DNA of 5,065 bases, taken from the NCBI GenBank assembly GCA_023410975.1, contig JAEYPG010000003.1:1-5065 (forward strand), read 5' to 3'. The position numbers were made by a program, and so were the translations under genes. Below, in pieces: positions 1 through 5,065 of this stretch. The stretch is from Pseudomonadota bacterium. GTDB lineage: Bacteria; Pseudomonadota; Gammaproteobacteria; Burkholderiales; Burkholderiaceae_C. Within the stretch, counting starts at the first letter, position 1. The number at the start of each line of letters is the position of its first letter. The notes beneath the pieces were generated by a model. That model was not told the origin of the DNA and searched no databases. It saw only the letters and a program-made list of their open reading frames with translations.

Positions 1-44
1 CCAGACCGCAAGCTTTTTTGGAGAAAATTGAGCCGGTTTGCTTT
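1..44. other. left edge, downstream of the hydrolase gene
   Basis: No gene is supported here. An imperfect palindrome centred on cagcgctg (46-53) overlaps the hydrolase stop codon at 45-47. It has no loop, so it is not a convincing terminator. A short T-run at 14-19 lies on the plus strand. Confidence 0.3.
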
Positions 45-941
45 TCAGCGCTGAGAAACCTGCTTCCCTGCCGCCCCCAGCACGACCCGAATGGCATCGA
101 TGACCGCTTCCGGCCGCTCCCGCTGGATGTTGTGCCCGCTGTTCACCCACAGCTGCTTCGCCCCGGGATAAAGGTTCACCACGTCGCGCCGCTTTTCATT
201 CACGTAATCGGCGGTTTCCGAGTGCTCGGACAGTGGTTTCAGGGCGCTGAGCACCATCACCGGTTAGCCGGAGAAAGTCGGCAGCGCCAGCACGGATTCG
301 CCGGTGGCGTTCAGCAGTTTCAGTTCCTCCTGGGCCGAAGCGGTCGTCAGGATGCCAAATCCCGCACGCACCCAGCCCGGCCAGTGTTCCGGGCTGCCCT
401 TGCCCTGCAGATGCTGCGGGTGCGTGGAATCCACCAGCACCAATCCCGCCACTTCCTCCGGATGGCGCCGCGCGAACCATTGCATGTAGAGCCCGCCCGC
501 AGAATGGCCCACCAGCACGTAGGGCGGCTGCAAACCCTTGTTTTTCAGCAGCGCACGCAATTCATCGACGATGTGCTCGCCGTCGCGCGGCGTGGCGGCG
601 GGGTCGCTGGCACCGTAGCCGGGGCGGTTGTAGGCAAAGGCGGTAGTGTTCTTGGATATTTCAGAGAAAACCTTGTCCCAGTTCCCAAGCTTTGCCCCCA
701 GGCCGTTTTCGAATACCACCACCTGCGGCCCGTTGCGCACCAGCACATATTCGGTGCGATGCTCATCCACCTTTTCCGCCACCCTGCCGGGCAGGGTGGC
801 GCAGCCCGATACCAGGCTGGTGAACAACAGGGCAGCGCCAGTGAAAAAATGTCCGGCGAATCGCCATGACCACGGTTTCACCGCGCTGGACGGGATGGCG
901 CCCCGGGTTTGCCGCTGGCCGGGCGTCTTGATGGGAATCAT
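45..941 (-). pseudogene. alpha/beta-hydrolase lipoprotein, interrupted by an in-frame stop
   Basis: Read through the stop, this is a 298-codon alpha/beta-hydrolase fold protein, probably an esterase or lipase-like enzyme of unknown substrate. The N-terminus has a hydrophobic stretch ending in the lipobox LVSGC (Cys47), so the protein would be a lipoprotein. The oxyanion region follows (NGLGAKLGNW, 79-88), then the RPGYGASDP motif (106-114), the nucleophile elbow GHSAGG (Ser147) and LVLVDSTHP (167-175). A TAA at 264-266 (codon 226) ends the frame. The same frame resumes at once with PVMVLSALKP and SGHNIQRE, where His270 is the expected catalytic histidine. The truncated product would lack the last core strand and the histidine. 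The start at 941 (ATG) has no clear Shine-Dalgarno. A GTG at 881 would leave a 27-residue signal peptide of more usual length, and the frame is open up to a GTG at 1064. The gene looks less GC-rich than its neighbours. It is either a recent pseudogene or a sequencing error. Confidence 0.82.
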
Positions 942-1097
942 GGCGTGTCGAACCCGTGTGGATACCGGCAGCGAGTATGGCGGCTGAAGCTTTCGGAAAG
1001 CCAAGGGCTCCGGCTTCCAGACGCGCTGCGGCGCGGGAGCAACCAGCCGGCGCCGCTCCTGCACGGGCCAGGGGCGTTCAGCGGCCCGGCGCGGCGC
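942..1097. other. spacer between pirin and hydrolase genes
   Basis: This 156-base gap follows the pirin stop on the minus strand and precedes the hydrolase start. It contains a short hairpin at 989-1001 (GCTTT, 3-base loop, AAAGC) with no T-run, so it is a poor terminator. On the minus strand there is a weak promoter-like pair: TTGGCT (999-1004) and CATACT (974-979) separated by 19 bases, which would put transcription about 25 bases upstream of the ATG at 941. I see no separate gene here. Confidence 0.3.
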
Positions 1098-2018
1098 TCA
1101 GGGATAGCTCACCGGGGGCATCGGCCGGCTCTGCGGCAGCGGGATGAAATCGGTTTCCTGCGGCACCGCCGGAAAGCGCCCGGCGGCCCAGTCGGCCTTG
1201 GCCTGCTCGATGCGCTCGCGTGAGCTGGAGACGAAGTTCCACCACACGAAGCGCGGCGCGTCCATCGCCGGCCCGCCCAGCAGCACCAGCCGCGCCGGCC
1301 CTTCCAGCGCGCGCAGCACCACCGGCTCGCCCGTCTTGAACACCAGCAGCTGCCGCGGCCCGTGGCCCTGCGTCGCGTCCTCGGCGTTGACCGACACCTG
1401 GCCCTCGATCACGTAGGCGGCGCGCTCCTCGTGCAGCGGCGGCAGCGGCAGTTGCGCGCCGGGTGCCAGCCGCACCTCCACGTAGAACATCTCCGACAGC
1501 GTGCGCACGGGCGAGTGCGCGCCCTCGAAGTCGCCCAGGATGACGCGCAGGCTGCAGCCCCCGGCCTCCATCTGCGGCAGCTCCCCGGCCCCGTGGTGCA
1601 CGAAGGAGGGCTCGGCTTCCTCGTGCGCCTTGGGCAGCGCTACCCACAGCTGGATCCCGGCCAGCGGGCTGTGGCCGTCGCGCCGCTCGGCCGGCGTGCG
1701 CTCGGAGTGCACGATGCCGCGCCCGGCCGTCATCCAGTTCAGCTCGCCGGGCCGGATGGGCTGCACCACGCCCAGGCTGTCGCGGTGCAGGATCTCGCCC
1801 TCCAGCAGGTACGTCACCGTGGCCAGGCCGATGTGCGGGTGCGGGCGCACGTCCAGGCCGCGCCCGGCCTCGAAGCTCACCGGCCCCATCTCGTCGAAGA
1901 ACACGAAGGGCCCCACCATGCGCCGCTCGGCCGAGGGCAGCGCACGGCGGACCGTGAAGCCGTCGCCCAGGTCCGAGCTGCGGGGAATGACGATGGTTTC
2001 CAGTGCGTCCATGGACAT
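1098..2018 (-). CDS. pirin family protein
   Basis: This 306-residue protein is a bicupin of the pirin family, cytoplasmic and without a signal peptide. The N-terminal pirin cupin spans roughly residues 15-125. It carries FVFFDEMGP (38-46), RPHPHIGLATVTYLLEGE (58-75) and GRGIVHSER (99-107). His60, His62, His104 and Glu106 match the metal ligands known from characterised pirins. The C-terminal pirin domain lies at about 175-280, with FYVEVRLAPGAQLPLP and a glycine-rich LVLLGGP turn. Some bacterial pirins open quercetin as 2,3-dioxygenases and others bind metabolic enzymes; the sequence does not decide which applies. Length is normal. The ATG at 2018 has GGGAG (2025-2029) six bases upstream, which favours it over the second ATG at 2012. 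The gene begins 30 bases after the EEP gene's stop, so the two are probably co-transcribed. Confidence 0.95.
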   Translation of the reverse strand: MSMDALETIVIPRSSDLGDGFTVRRALPSAERRMVGPFVFFDEMGPVSFEAGRGLDVRPHPHIGLATVTYLLEGEILHRDSLGVVQPIRPGELNWMTAGRGIVHSERTPAERRDGHSPLAGIQLWVALPKAHEEAEPSFVHHGAGELPQMEAGGCSLRVILGDFEGAHSPVRTLSEMFYVEVRLAPGAQLPLPPLHEERAAYVIEGQVSVNAEDATQGHGPRQLLVFKTGEPVVLRALEGPARLVLLGGPAMDAPRFVWWNFVSSSRERIEQAKADWAAGRFPAVPQETDFIPLPQSRPMPPVSYP

Positions 2019-2024
2019 GGCGGT

Positions 2025-2029
2025 CTCCC
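2025..2029 (-). promoter_or_regulatory. ribosome binding site of pirin
   Basis: GGGAG on the minus strand lies six bases before the ATG at 2018. It falls inside the short gap after the EEP stop codon and supports translation of pirin as the second gene of a two-gene transcript. Confidence 0.65.
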
Positions 2030-2048
2030 GGGGTGGTTGGTCAAGCGG

Positions 2049-2891
2049 TCAATCGAGCTCCAGCAGCAGCGGCTGGTGGTCGGAGGCGGTCGTGCGCGCG
2101 TCCACGCGCAGCGCGCGCAGGCGCGGCGCGAGGTCGGCGCTGGCGAACACGAAGTCGCAGCAGTAGGGCGGCTCCGGCGCCGGTCCCTCGTGCGGCGCGA
2201 AGGTCGGCGGGTGCGGCTCCTGCGGGTGCAGTTGCGCCCAGGCGTCGAGCCACGCCGGCGTGGCATCGGAGAAGGGCGCCAGCATCTGCCGGTACTCCGG
2301 CGAGCCCGGCTTGAAGTTCATGTCCCCCGCCAGCAGCGCGGGGCCACCGCGGGGCAGCACCAGGAACGGCCCTTCCTCCGGCGGCCGCGCCTGCCGCGCG
2401 TGCGCCGCGCCTTCCTGCTGCAGCTCGCGCAGCCGCTGCACCTGCGCCTGGCGCTGGGAGAGGGCGTAGTAGGCGAGGTGCGTGGTCATCACCCGCAGCG
2501 GCCCGAAGGGCGCGCGCAGCGTGGCCTCGATGGCCAGCCGTGGCATGCTGGGCACGCCCGGGGCGGCCGGCCAGGGCAGCTGGTGGCGCAGCACCTGCAG
2601 CACCGGCAGCCGCGACAGCAGCAGGTTGCCGAAGCGCCGGCGCGAGCCCGCCGGGCCGGGCACGTCCACCGCCACGCCTTCGACGGCGGTGAAACCCGGC
2701 AGCGCCAGGGCCAGCGTGCGGAACTGGTTGCCGGCCGCGCCACCGGGCAGCCGGGGCCAGCCGTCGGCCACTTCCTGCAGGCTGAGCACATCGAAGTCGG
2801 CCAGCGCGCGGGCATCGGCCAAGATGCGCTCCAGGTCCACGCGGCCGTCGGTGCCGCGGCCCCACTGGATGTTCCAGGTGATCAGCTTCAC
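2049..2891 (-). CDS. endonuclease/exonuclease/phosphatase (EEP) family protein
   Basis: This 280-residue protein belongs to the EEP superfamily of metal-dependent phosphodiesterases and nucleases (DNase I, exonuclease III and inositol phosphatase fold). The motifs appear in the expected order: ITWNIQWG (Asn7), LSLQEV (Glu40, metal ligand), GNLLLSRLP (88-96), TTHLAYYALSQR (His138), AGDMNF (Asp190 and Asn192), CCDFVFAS (Asp246) and SDHQPLLLEL (Asp271 and His272 catalytic). All key residues are present, so the enzyme should be active. Its substrate cannot be told from sequence: nuclease, sphingomyelinase-like and phosphatase members look alike at this level. There is no signal peptide, so it is probably cytoplasmic. 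I chose the GTG at 2891 because GGAGGAG lies seven bases upstream and the EEP fold begins immediately. The ATG at 2951 would add 20 residues with no family resemblance. Confidence 0.93.
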   Translation of the reverse strand: MKLITWNIQWGRGTDGRVDLERILADARALADFDVLSLQEVADGWPRLPGGAAGNQFRTLALALPGFTAVEGVAVDVPGPAGSRRRFGNLLLSRLPVLQVLRHQLPWPAAPGVPSMPRLAIEATLRAPFGPLRVMTTHLAYYALSQRQAQVQRLRELQQEGAAHARQARPPEEGPFLVLPRGGPALLAGDMNFKPGSPEYRQMLAPFSDATPAWLDAWAQLHPQEPHPPTFAPHEGPAPEPPYCCDFVFASADLAPRLRALRVDARTTASDHQPLLLELD

Positions 2892-3029
2892 GGGTCGGCT
2901 CCTCCAGGGCTGAGGGCGGCGCGAGCAGGCGAGGTGCCCGCCGTCGTCCATGGCCGCGACTGTGCAGCCGACCGGGCGTCAGCGTGCAAACAAATTTGTC
3001 GTGCCGCCGCTCCCCGCTTCGGAAACGCC
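2892..3029. promoter_or_regulatory. probable promoter region of the EEP-pirin pair
   Basis: This 138-base gap lies between the PAP2 stop codon and the EEP start, both on the minus strand. Its striking element is a perfect 10-base AT-rich palindrome, ACAAATTTGT, at 2990-2999. It stands out in very GC-rich surroundings and lies about 100 bases upstream of the GTG at 2891. It could be an operator, or the AT-rich part of a promoter or of the PAP2 3' end. I could not pick out a convincing pair of sigma-70 boxes. Confidence 0.35.
2899..2905 (-). promoter_or_regulatory. ribosome binding site deciding the GTG start of the EEP gene
   Basis: GGAGGAG on the minus strand sits seven bases upstream of the GTG at 2891. 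It is one of the two strongest Shine-Dalgarno matches in the window and fixes the start against the upstream in-frame ATG at 2951. Confidence 0.8.
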
Positions 3030-3599
3030 TCACCAGCGCGCCGACACCTCCACCCCCGCGCCGCGCGGCCCGATCAGCGGCAGCACCGTCACGCGGCGCT
3101 CCTGCTTCGGGTCCACCAGCCACCAGGTCGCCGCCGCCGAGAGCGCGGCGCTGCCGAGCACGTCGCCCCAGCGGTGCTGGTTGGCGTCCACGCGCGTCCA
3201 GCCGACGTAGGTGGCGGCCAGGTACATCGGCCACGCGGCCTCGATGCCATGGCGCCGATGCACGTAGGTCGCGGCCGAGAAGGCGCGCGCCGCGTGGCCG
3301 GAAGGGAACGATTCGTCGTCGGAATGATCCGGGCGTTCCACGTTGGTGGTGCGCTTGAGCACTTCGGTAGCGCCCATGGTCACCACGAACGCCTTGCCAA
3401 ACTGCCAGGCACCCTCGCGGTCGCCTTGGGAGAGTTCGTAGGCAGCCACGCCCAGGGGCATGGCATAGCTCAGCACGTCGCCGGCTCGGCGCTGGCTGTC
3501 GGCCCAGGCGGCGGTGGAAGTGGACAGGGCGGCGCATAGGCCCAGCAGGGCCACGCCGCGGCGGCAGGAATCGACCATCGGAATATTCATGGCCGGCAT
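3030..3599 (-). CDS. exported PAP2-family phosphatase
   Basis: This 189-residue protein is a type-2 phosphatidic acid phosphatase (PAP2) family member, hydrolysing phosphomonoesters such as lipid phosphates or small organic phosphates. The whole three-part signature is present. Motif 1 is KRTTNVERP (Lys82, Arg89, Pro90), motif 2 is FPSGHAAR (Ser100, Gly101, His102) and motif 3 is TRVDANQHRWGD (Arg136, nucleophile His142, Asp146). Residues 12-33 form a signal peptide (CRRGVALLGLC onward) with a likely cleavage after AWA at 31-33. The enzyme should therefore act in the periplasm or at the outer face of the inner membrane. Hydrophobic stretches at about 123-133 and 147-160 are short, so it may be soluble or membrane-associated. 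ATGs at 3599, 3590 and 3578 are all possible starts; none has a clear Shine-Dalgarno, and the signal peptide survives with each. Its length is at the short end for the family. Confidence 0.92.
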   Translation of the reverse strand: MPAMNIPMVDSCRRGVALLGLCAALSTSTAAWADSQRRAGDVLSYAMPLGVAAYELSQGDREGAWQFGKAFVVTMGATEVLKRTTNVERPDHSDDESFPSGHAARAFSAATYVHRRHGIEAAWPMYLAATYVGWTRVDANQHRWGDVLGSAALSAAATWWLVDPKQERRVTVLPLIGPRGAGVEVSARW

Positions 3600-3630
3600 G
3601 ATGCGGGGGCCGGAATGAAGGCCGGGTTAA

Positions 3631-3652
3631 GAACGCCGCTGCCGCGGCGTTC
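3631..3652 (-). terminator. perfect 9-bp hairpin, possible terminator of the AraC gene
   Basis: Positions 3631-3639 (gaacgccgc) and 3644-3652 (gcggcgttc) are exact reverse complements around a four-base loop. The hairpin lies 57 bases after the AraC stop codon. On the minus strand it is followed by TTAACCC, not a long T-run, so intrinsic termination would be weak. It could instead be a structured leader of the PAP2 message or a transcript-stabilising element. Confidence 0.45.
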
Positions 3653-3668
3653 GGGCTGGGCGAAGGGC
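3648..3668 (-). repeat. possible degenerate half-copy of the same repeat
   Basis: Plus-strand 3648-3658 (cgttcgggctg) is identical over 11 bases to the reverse complement of the right arm of the element at 4374-4448. It is followed after two bases by cgaagggc (3661-3668), which matches the end of the repeat (exactly the reference left arm's CGAAGGGC). About five bases of the middle would be missing. It overlaps the right arm of the hairpin at 3631-3652. The match is short enough to be chance. Confidence 0.3.
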
Positions 3669-3708
3669 GGAAGTTGTAGTGGGGACGCAACGCCGAGTGC
3701 CGTCGCGC

Positions 3709-4827
3709 TTACCCCGCGCCCTGCGTTGCCCGCTGCCGCAGCGCCGCCGGTGATTCCCCCGTCCAGCCCTTGAAGGCGCGGGTGAAGCTCTTCTCGTTGT
3801 CGAAGCCCGCTGCCAGCGCGATCTGCTTGACGGGGCGGCTGCTGCGCAGCAGCAGCTCCACGGCGATGTCACGGCGCACCGCGTCCTTCAGGGCCTGCAG
3901 CGAGGTCGCTTCTTCCTGCAATTGGCGGTGCAGGCTGCGCGTGGACAGGAACAGCGCCCGCGCCACCTGGTCCGCGTTCGCCCCGGGCTGCTGGCGCAGC
4001 CGCTCCCGCACGCGTTGCGCCAGCAGCCGGTCGCGCCGGTACTGGCGCACCGTCAGCGGCAGGGCGCGCTTGAGCATGCCGTTGAGCGCCGCCTCGTCCC
4101 GGCGCAGTGGTAGGCCCAGGTAGCGCGCGTCGAAACTGAAGCCCGCCTGGCCGGCCTCGAAGCGCACCGGCCCGGGGAACATGTGGGCGTAGGCATCGGC
4201 ATGCGCCGGGGCGGGGAAGGGAAAGGCCGCCTCCAGCAGCGGGATGCGCGAGTCCACCGCCCAGCAGGCATAGCCGTGCACGTAGCGCAGCAGCGTCACC
4301 AGGCAGAACTCGCGCAGCTCGCCCAGCGCGCGGTGCTCGGTGATGGCGAGCCGGGCCACTTGCGCCGTGTGTTCCGTTCGCCCGGAGCTTGCCGAAGGGC
4401 CCGTGGCCCGGCCGGGCGGCAGGGCTTCGACGGGCTCAGCCCGAACGGGAACGGGGACGCCGGACGCATCGAAGGTTTCCAGCTCCAGCAGCACGTCCTC
4501 CGCCAGCAGCCGGTGGTGCCGGCACCAGCGCTTGAGCGCCAGCCCCAGCGTCGCGGCGCCGGTGCTGGCGCGGCACAGCATGCCGTAGCTGCCCCAGGGC
4601 AGGCGGCGCCCGAACCAGCCCAGCGCCTCGTCGTCCAGCGCCTGCATCGCCGCGGCGGAGACGGCCTCCATCTGCAGCGCCGTGATGCGCGCTTGGCGGT
4701 CGCACAGCTCCGCTGGCGTGATTTGTGCCGCCGCCAGCGTCGGCGCCGGGTCCATCCCCCGGCGTTCGAAGGCCAGGACGATGCACCGGACGAAGGCCAT
4801 GGGGGTGACGGCGGGGGGCAGGCTCAT
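3709..4827 (-). CDS. AraC-family transcriptional regulator with arabinose-binding-type sensor domain
   Basis: This 372-residue regulator has an N-terminal sensor region at about 15-240, of the type seen in OruR/ArgR-like AraC proteins. Recognisable parts are DPAPTLAAAQI, the MEAVSAAAMQALDDE helix, WGSYGMLCRASTGAATLGLALKRWCRHHRLL and MFPGPVRFEAGQAGFSFDARYLGLPLRRD. The C-terminal AraC DNA-binding domain has two helix-turn-helices: ADQVARALFLSTRSLHRQL (285-303) and VKQIALAAGFDNEKSFTRAF (333-352), followed by the typical GESPAALR. Relatives are usually about 340 residues. The excess is explained by a repeat-derived insertion at about 127-152 (PVRAEPVEAL through PSASSGRTE). I chose the ATG at 4827, although its Shine-Dalgarno is weak; the frame stays open to 4920, but the extra residues look unlike the family. 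The gene is divergent from isovaleryl-CoA dehydrogenase, so it plausibly controls branched-chain acyl-CoA degradation. That role is inferred from position only. Confidence 0.92.
   Translation of the reverse strand: MSLPPAVTPMAFVRCIVLAFERRGMDPAPTLAAAQITPAELCDRQARITALQMEAVSAAAMQALDDEALGWFGRRLPWGSYGMLCRASTGAATLGLALKRWCRHHRLLAEDVLLELETFDASGVPVPVRAEPVEALPPGRATGPSASSGRTEHTAQVARLAITEHRALGELREFCLVTLLRYVHGYACWAVDSRIPLLEAAFPFPAPAHADAYAHMFPGPVRFEAGQAGFSFDARYLGLPLRRDEAALNGMLKRALPLTVRQYRRDRLLAQRVRERLRQQPGANADQVARALFLSTRSLHRQLQEEATSLQALKDAVRRDIAVELLLRSSRPVKQIALAAGFDNEKSFTRAFKGWTGESPAALRQRATQGAG
4374..4448. repeat. dispersed palindromic repeat inserted in the AraC coding sequence
   Basis: Two 27-base arms, 4374-4400 and 4422-4448, are inverted copies matching at 19 of 27 positions. 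The outer seven bases (ccgttcg / cgaacgg) and the internal CGAAG and GAGC blocks are conserved. The 21-base spacer holds its own 12-base palindrome, gcccggccgggc (4406-4417). The right arm read on the minus strand, with CGTTCGGGCTGAGCC followed by GTCGAAG, resembles a short repeat scattered through many proteobacterial genomes; that resemblance is from memory. The element keeps the AraC frame open and is translated as VRAEPVEA through SASSGRTE. Confidence 0.75.
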
Positions 4828-4931
4828 GATGGCCTGCAAGTTTGGCAGCTTTTGCAACCCCACTGGCCGCCGCCGTGCCGCGCGCGGGCCTACGCTCGCC
4901 CTCGGCACCAGCGCACCCAAGGAGACAAGCC
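4828..4931. promoter_or_regulatory. divergent promoter and operator region, AraC regulator / isovaleryl-CoA dehydrogenase
   Basis: This 104-base intergenic region must hold the promoters of both flanking divergent genes. The end near the regulator is the least GC-rich and contains TGCAA (4835-4839) and TTGCA (4852-4856) as an inverted pair. The same stretch can be read as two tandem near-repeats, GCAAGTTTG (4836-4844) and GCAGCTTTTG (4845-4854). Either arrangement is a candidate binding site for the AraC protein. TTGGCA (4842-4847) resembles a -35 box for the plus strand, but no good -10 box follows at the right distance. Confidence 0.5.
4919..4924 (+). promoter_or_regulatory. ribosome binding site of isovaleryl-CoA dehydrogenase
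   Basis: AAGGAG lies seven bases before the ATG at 4932. It is a near-ideal Shine-Dalgarno and fixes the start of the dehydrogenase gene. Confidence 0.85.
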
Positions 4932-5065
4932 ATGACCCAGCTTCCCGGCCTGAACTTCGGCCTCGGCGAGACCATCGACATGCTGCGCGACACGGTCGCG
5001 AACTTCGCCGCCAAGGAGATCGCCCCCCGCGCCGCGGCCATCGACCGCGACAACCTCTTCCCCGC
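4932..5065 (+). CDS. ivd: isovaleryl-CoA dehydrogenase, N-terminal part (cut by window end)
   Basis: Only the first 44 residues are present; the gene runs off the right edge. The stretch LNFGLGETIDMLRDTVANF followed by AAKEIAPRAAAIDRDNLFP matches the N-terminus of bacterial isovaleryl-CoA dehydrogenases (also called LiuA), including the acyl-CoA dehydrogenase N-terminal helices. The enzyme is a cytoplasmic FAD flavoprotein. It oxidises isovaleryl-CoA to 3-methylcrotonyl-CoA in leucine breakdown and passes electrons to electron-transfer flavoprotein. The catalytic glutamate and the FAD site lie beyond the window, so another short-branched-chain acyl-CoA dehydrogenase is not excluded. A strong Shine-Dalgarno precedes the ATG. 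It is the only gene here on the plus strand, and the divergent AraC regulator is its likely controller. Genes for methylcrotonyl-CoA carboxylase would be expected downstream. Confidence 0.85.
   Translation, partial: MTQLPGLNFGLGETIDMLRDTVANFAAKEIAPRAAAIDRDNLFP

Larger units (their letters stand above)
3600..3708. other. spacer between AraC regulator and PAP2 genes
   Basis: This 109-base gap lies between the AraC stop and the PAP2 start, both on the minus strand. It contains the hairpin at 3631-3652 and a possible degenerate fragment of the dispersed repeat at 3648-3668. Only 31 bases lie between the hairpin and the PAP2 ATG at 3599. A PAP2 promoter would therefore have to overlap or lie upstream of the hairpin, which would then sit in its leader. 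Confidence 0.4.

Noticed and set aside
45..260. Independent small 71-residue gene after the hydrolase stop codon
   Set aside because: It continues the hydrolase fold in the same frame, has no Shine-Dalgarno and makes no sense as a domain alone; it is the severed C-terminus.
18..869. Plus-strand open frame of 283 codons opposite the hydrolase
   Set aside because: It is the antisense shadow of the hydrolase gene; the minus strand carries the GHSAGG and SGHNIQ motifs and a lipobox.
989..1001. Short hairpin after the pirin gene as a terminator
   Set aside because: It has only five base pairs and a three-base loop, lies about 100 bases after the stop, and has no T-run.
942..1064. N-terminal extension of the hydrolase from a GTG at 1064
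   Set aside because: It would put 41 extra residues before an already long signal region, which is incompatible with a normal lipoprotein signal peptide.
2892..2951. N-terminal extension of the EEP protein from the ATG at 2951
   Set aside because: The added 20 residues lack family similarity, and a strong GGAGGAG site points to the GTG at 2891.
1362..3539. Long plus-strand open frame of 725 codons
   Set aside because: It lies antisense to the pirin, EEP and PAP2 genes, all of which have complete family motifs. The translation is low-complexity (His, Arg, Gly, Ala rich), as expected from an empty frame in GC-rich DNA.
2041..3690. Long minus-strand open frame of 549 codons spanning the PAP2 and EEP genes
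   Set aside because: It is out of frame with both motif-bearing genes and gives arginine/alanine-rich text without any recognisable domain.
4183..4935. Plus-strand open frame of 250 codons opposite the AraC gene
   Set aside because: It is the antisense shadow of the regulator; the minus strand has two clear helix-turn-helix motifs, and this frame overlaps the dehydrogenase start.

Overview
The window is very GC-rich DNA with densely packed genes. The protein families and the gene order suggest a betaproteobacterium of the order Burkholderiales, most likely Comamonadaceae-like. That placement is inferred from family recognition and base composition; no marker gene proves it. I see no tRNA, rRNA, CRISPR array or insertion sequence.

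Layout from left to right. Positions 45-941 (minus) hold an alpha/beta-hydrolase lipoprotein gene interrupted by one in-frame TAA. The stop separates the nucleophile serine from the catalytic histidine. Positions 1098-2018 (minus) encode a pirin, and 2049-2891 (minus) an endonuclease/exonuclease/phosphatase (EEP) family protein. These two lie 30 bases apart, each with its own good Shine-Dalgarno sequence, and are probably co-transcribed with the EEP gene first. Positions 3030-3599 (minus) encode a small exported PAP2-type phosphatase. A perfect 9-bp hairpin at 3631-3652 separates it from an AraC-family regulator at 3709-4827 (minus). At the right edge, 4932 onward (plus) is the start of an isovaleryl-CoA dehydrogenase gene cut off by the window end.

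Functionally, the clearest unit is the divergent pair of AraC regulator and isovaleryl-CoA dehydrogenase, which share a 104-base intergenic region. It looks like the regulator-plus-first-gene edge of a leucine/isovalerate degradation operon running out of the window. The pirin, EEP and PAP2 genes are probably chromosomal housekeeping or accessory functions with no evident shared pathway.

The most unusual feature is inside the AraC gene. An imperfect inverted repeat (4374-4448), resembling a dispersed palindromic repeat of proteobacterial genomes, sits in frame and adds about 25-30 residues to the sensor domain. A shorter, possibly degenerate half-copy lies at 3648-3668. I did not find a convincing undescribed multi-gene system.
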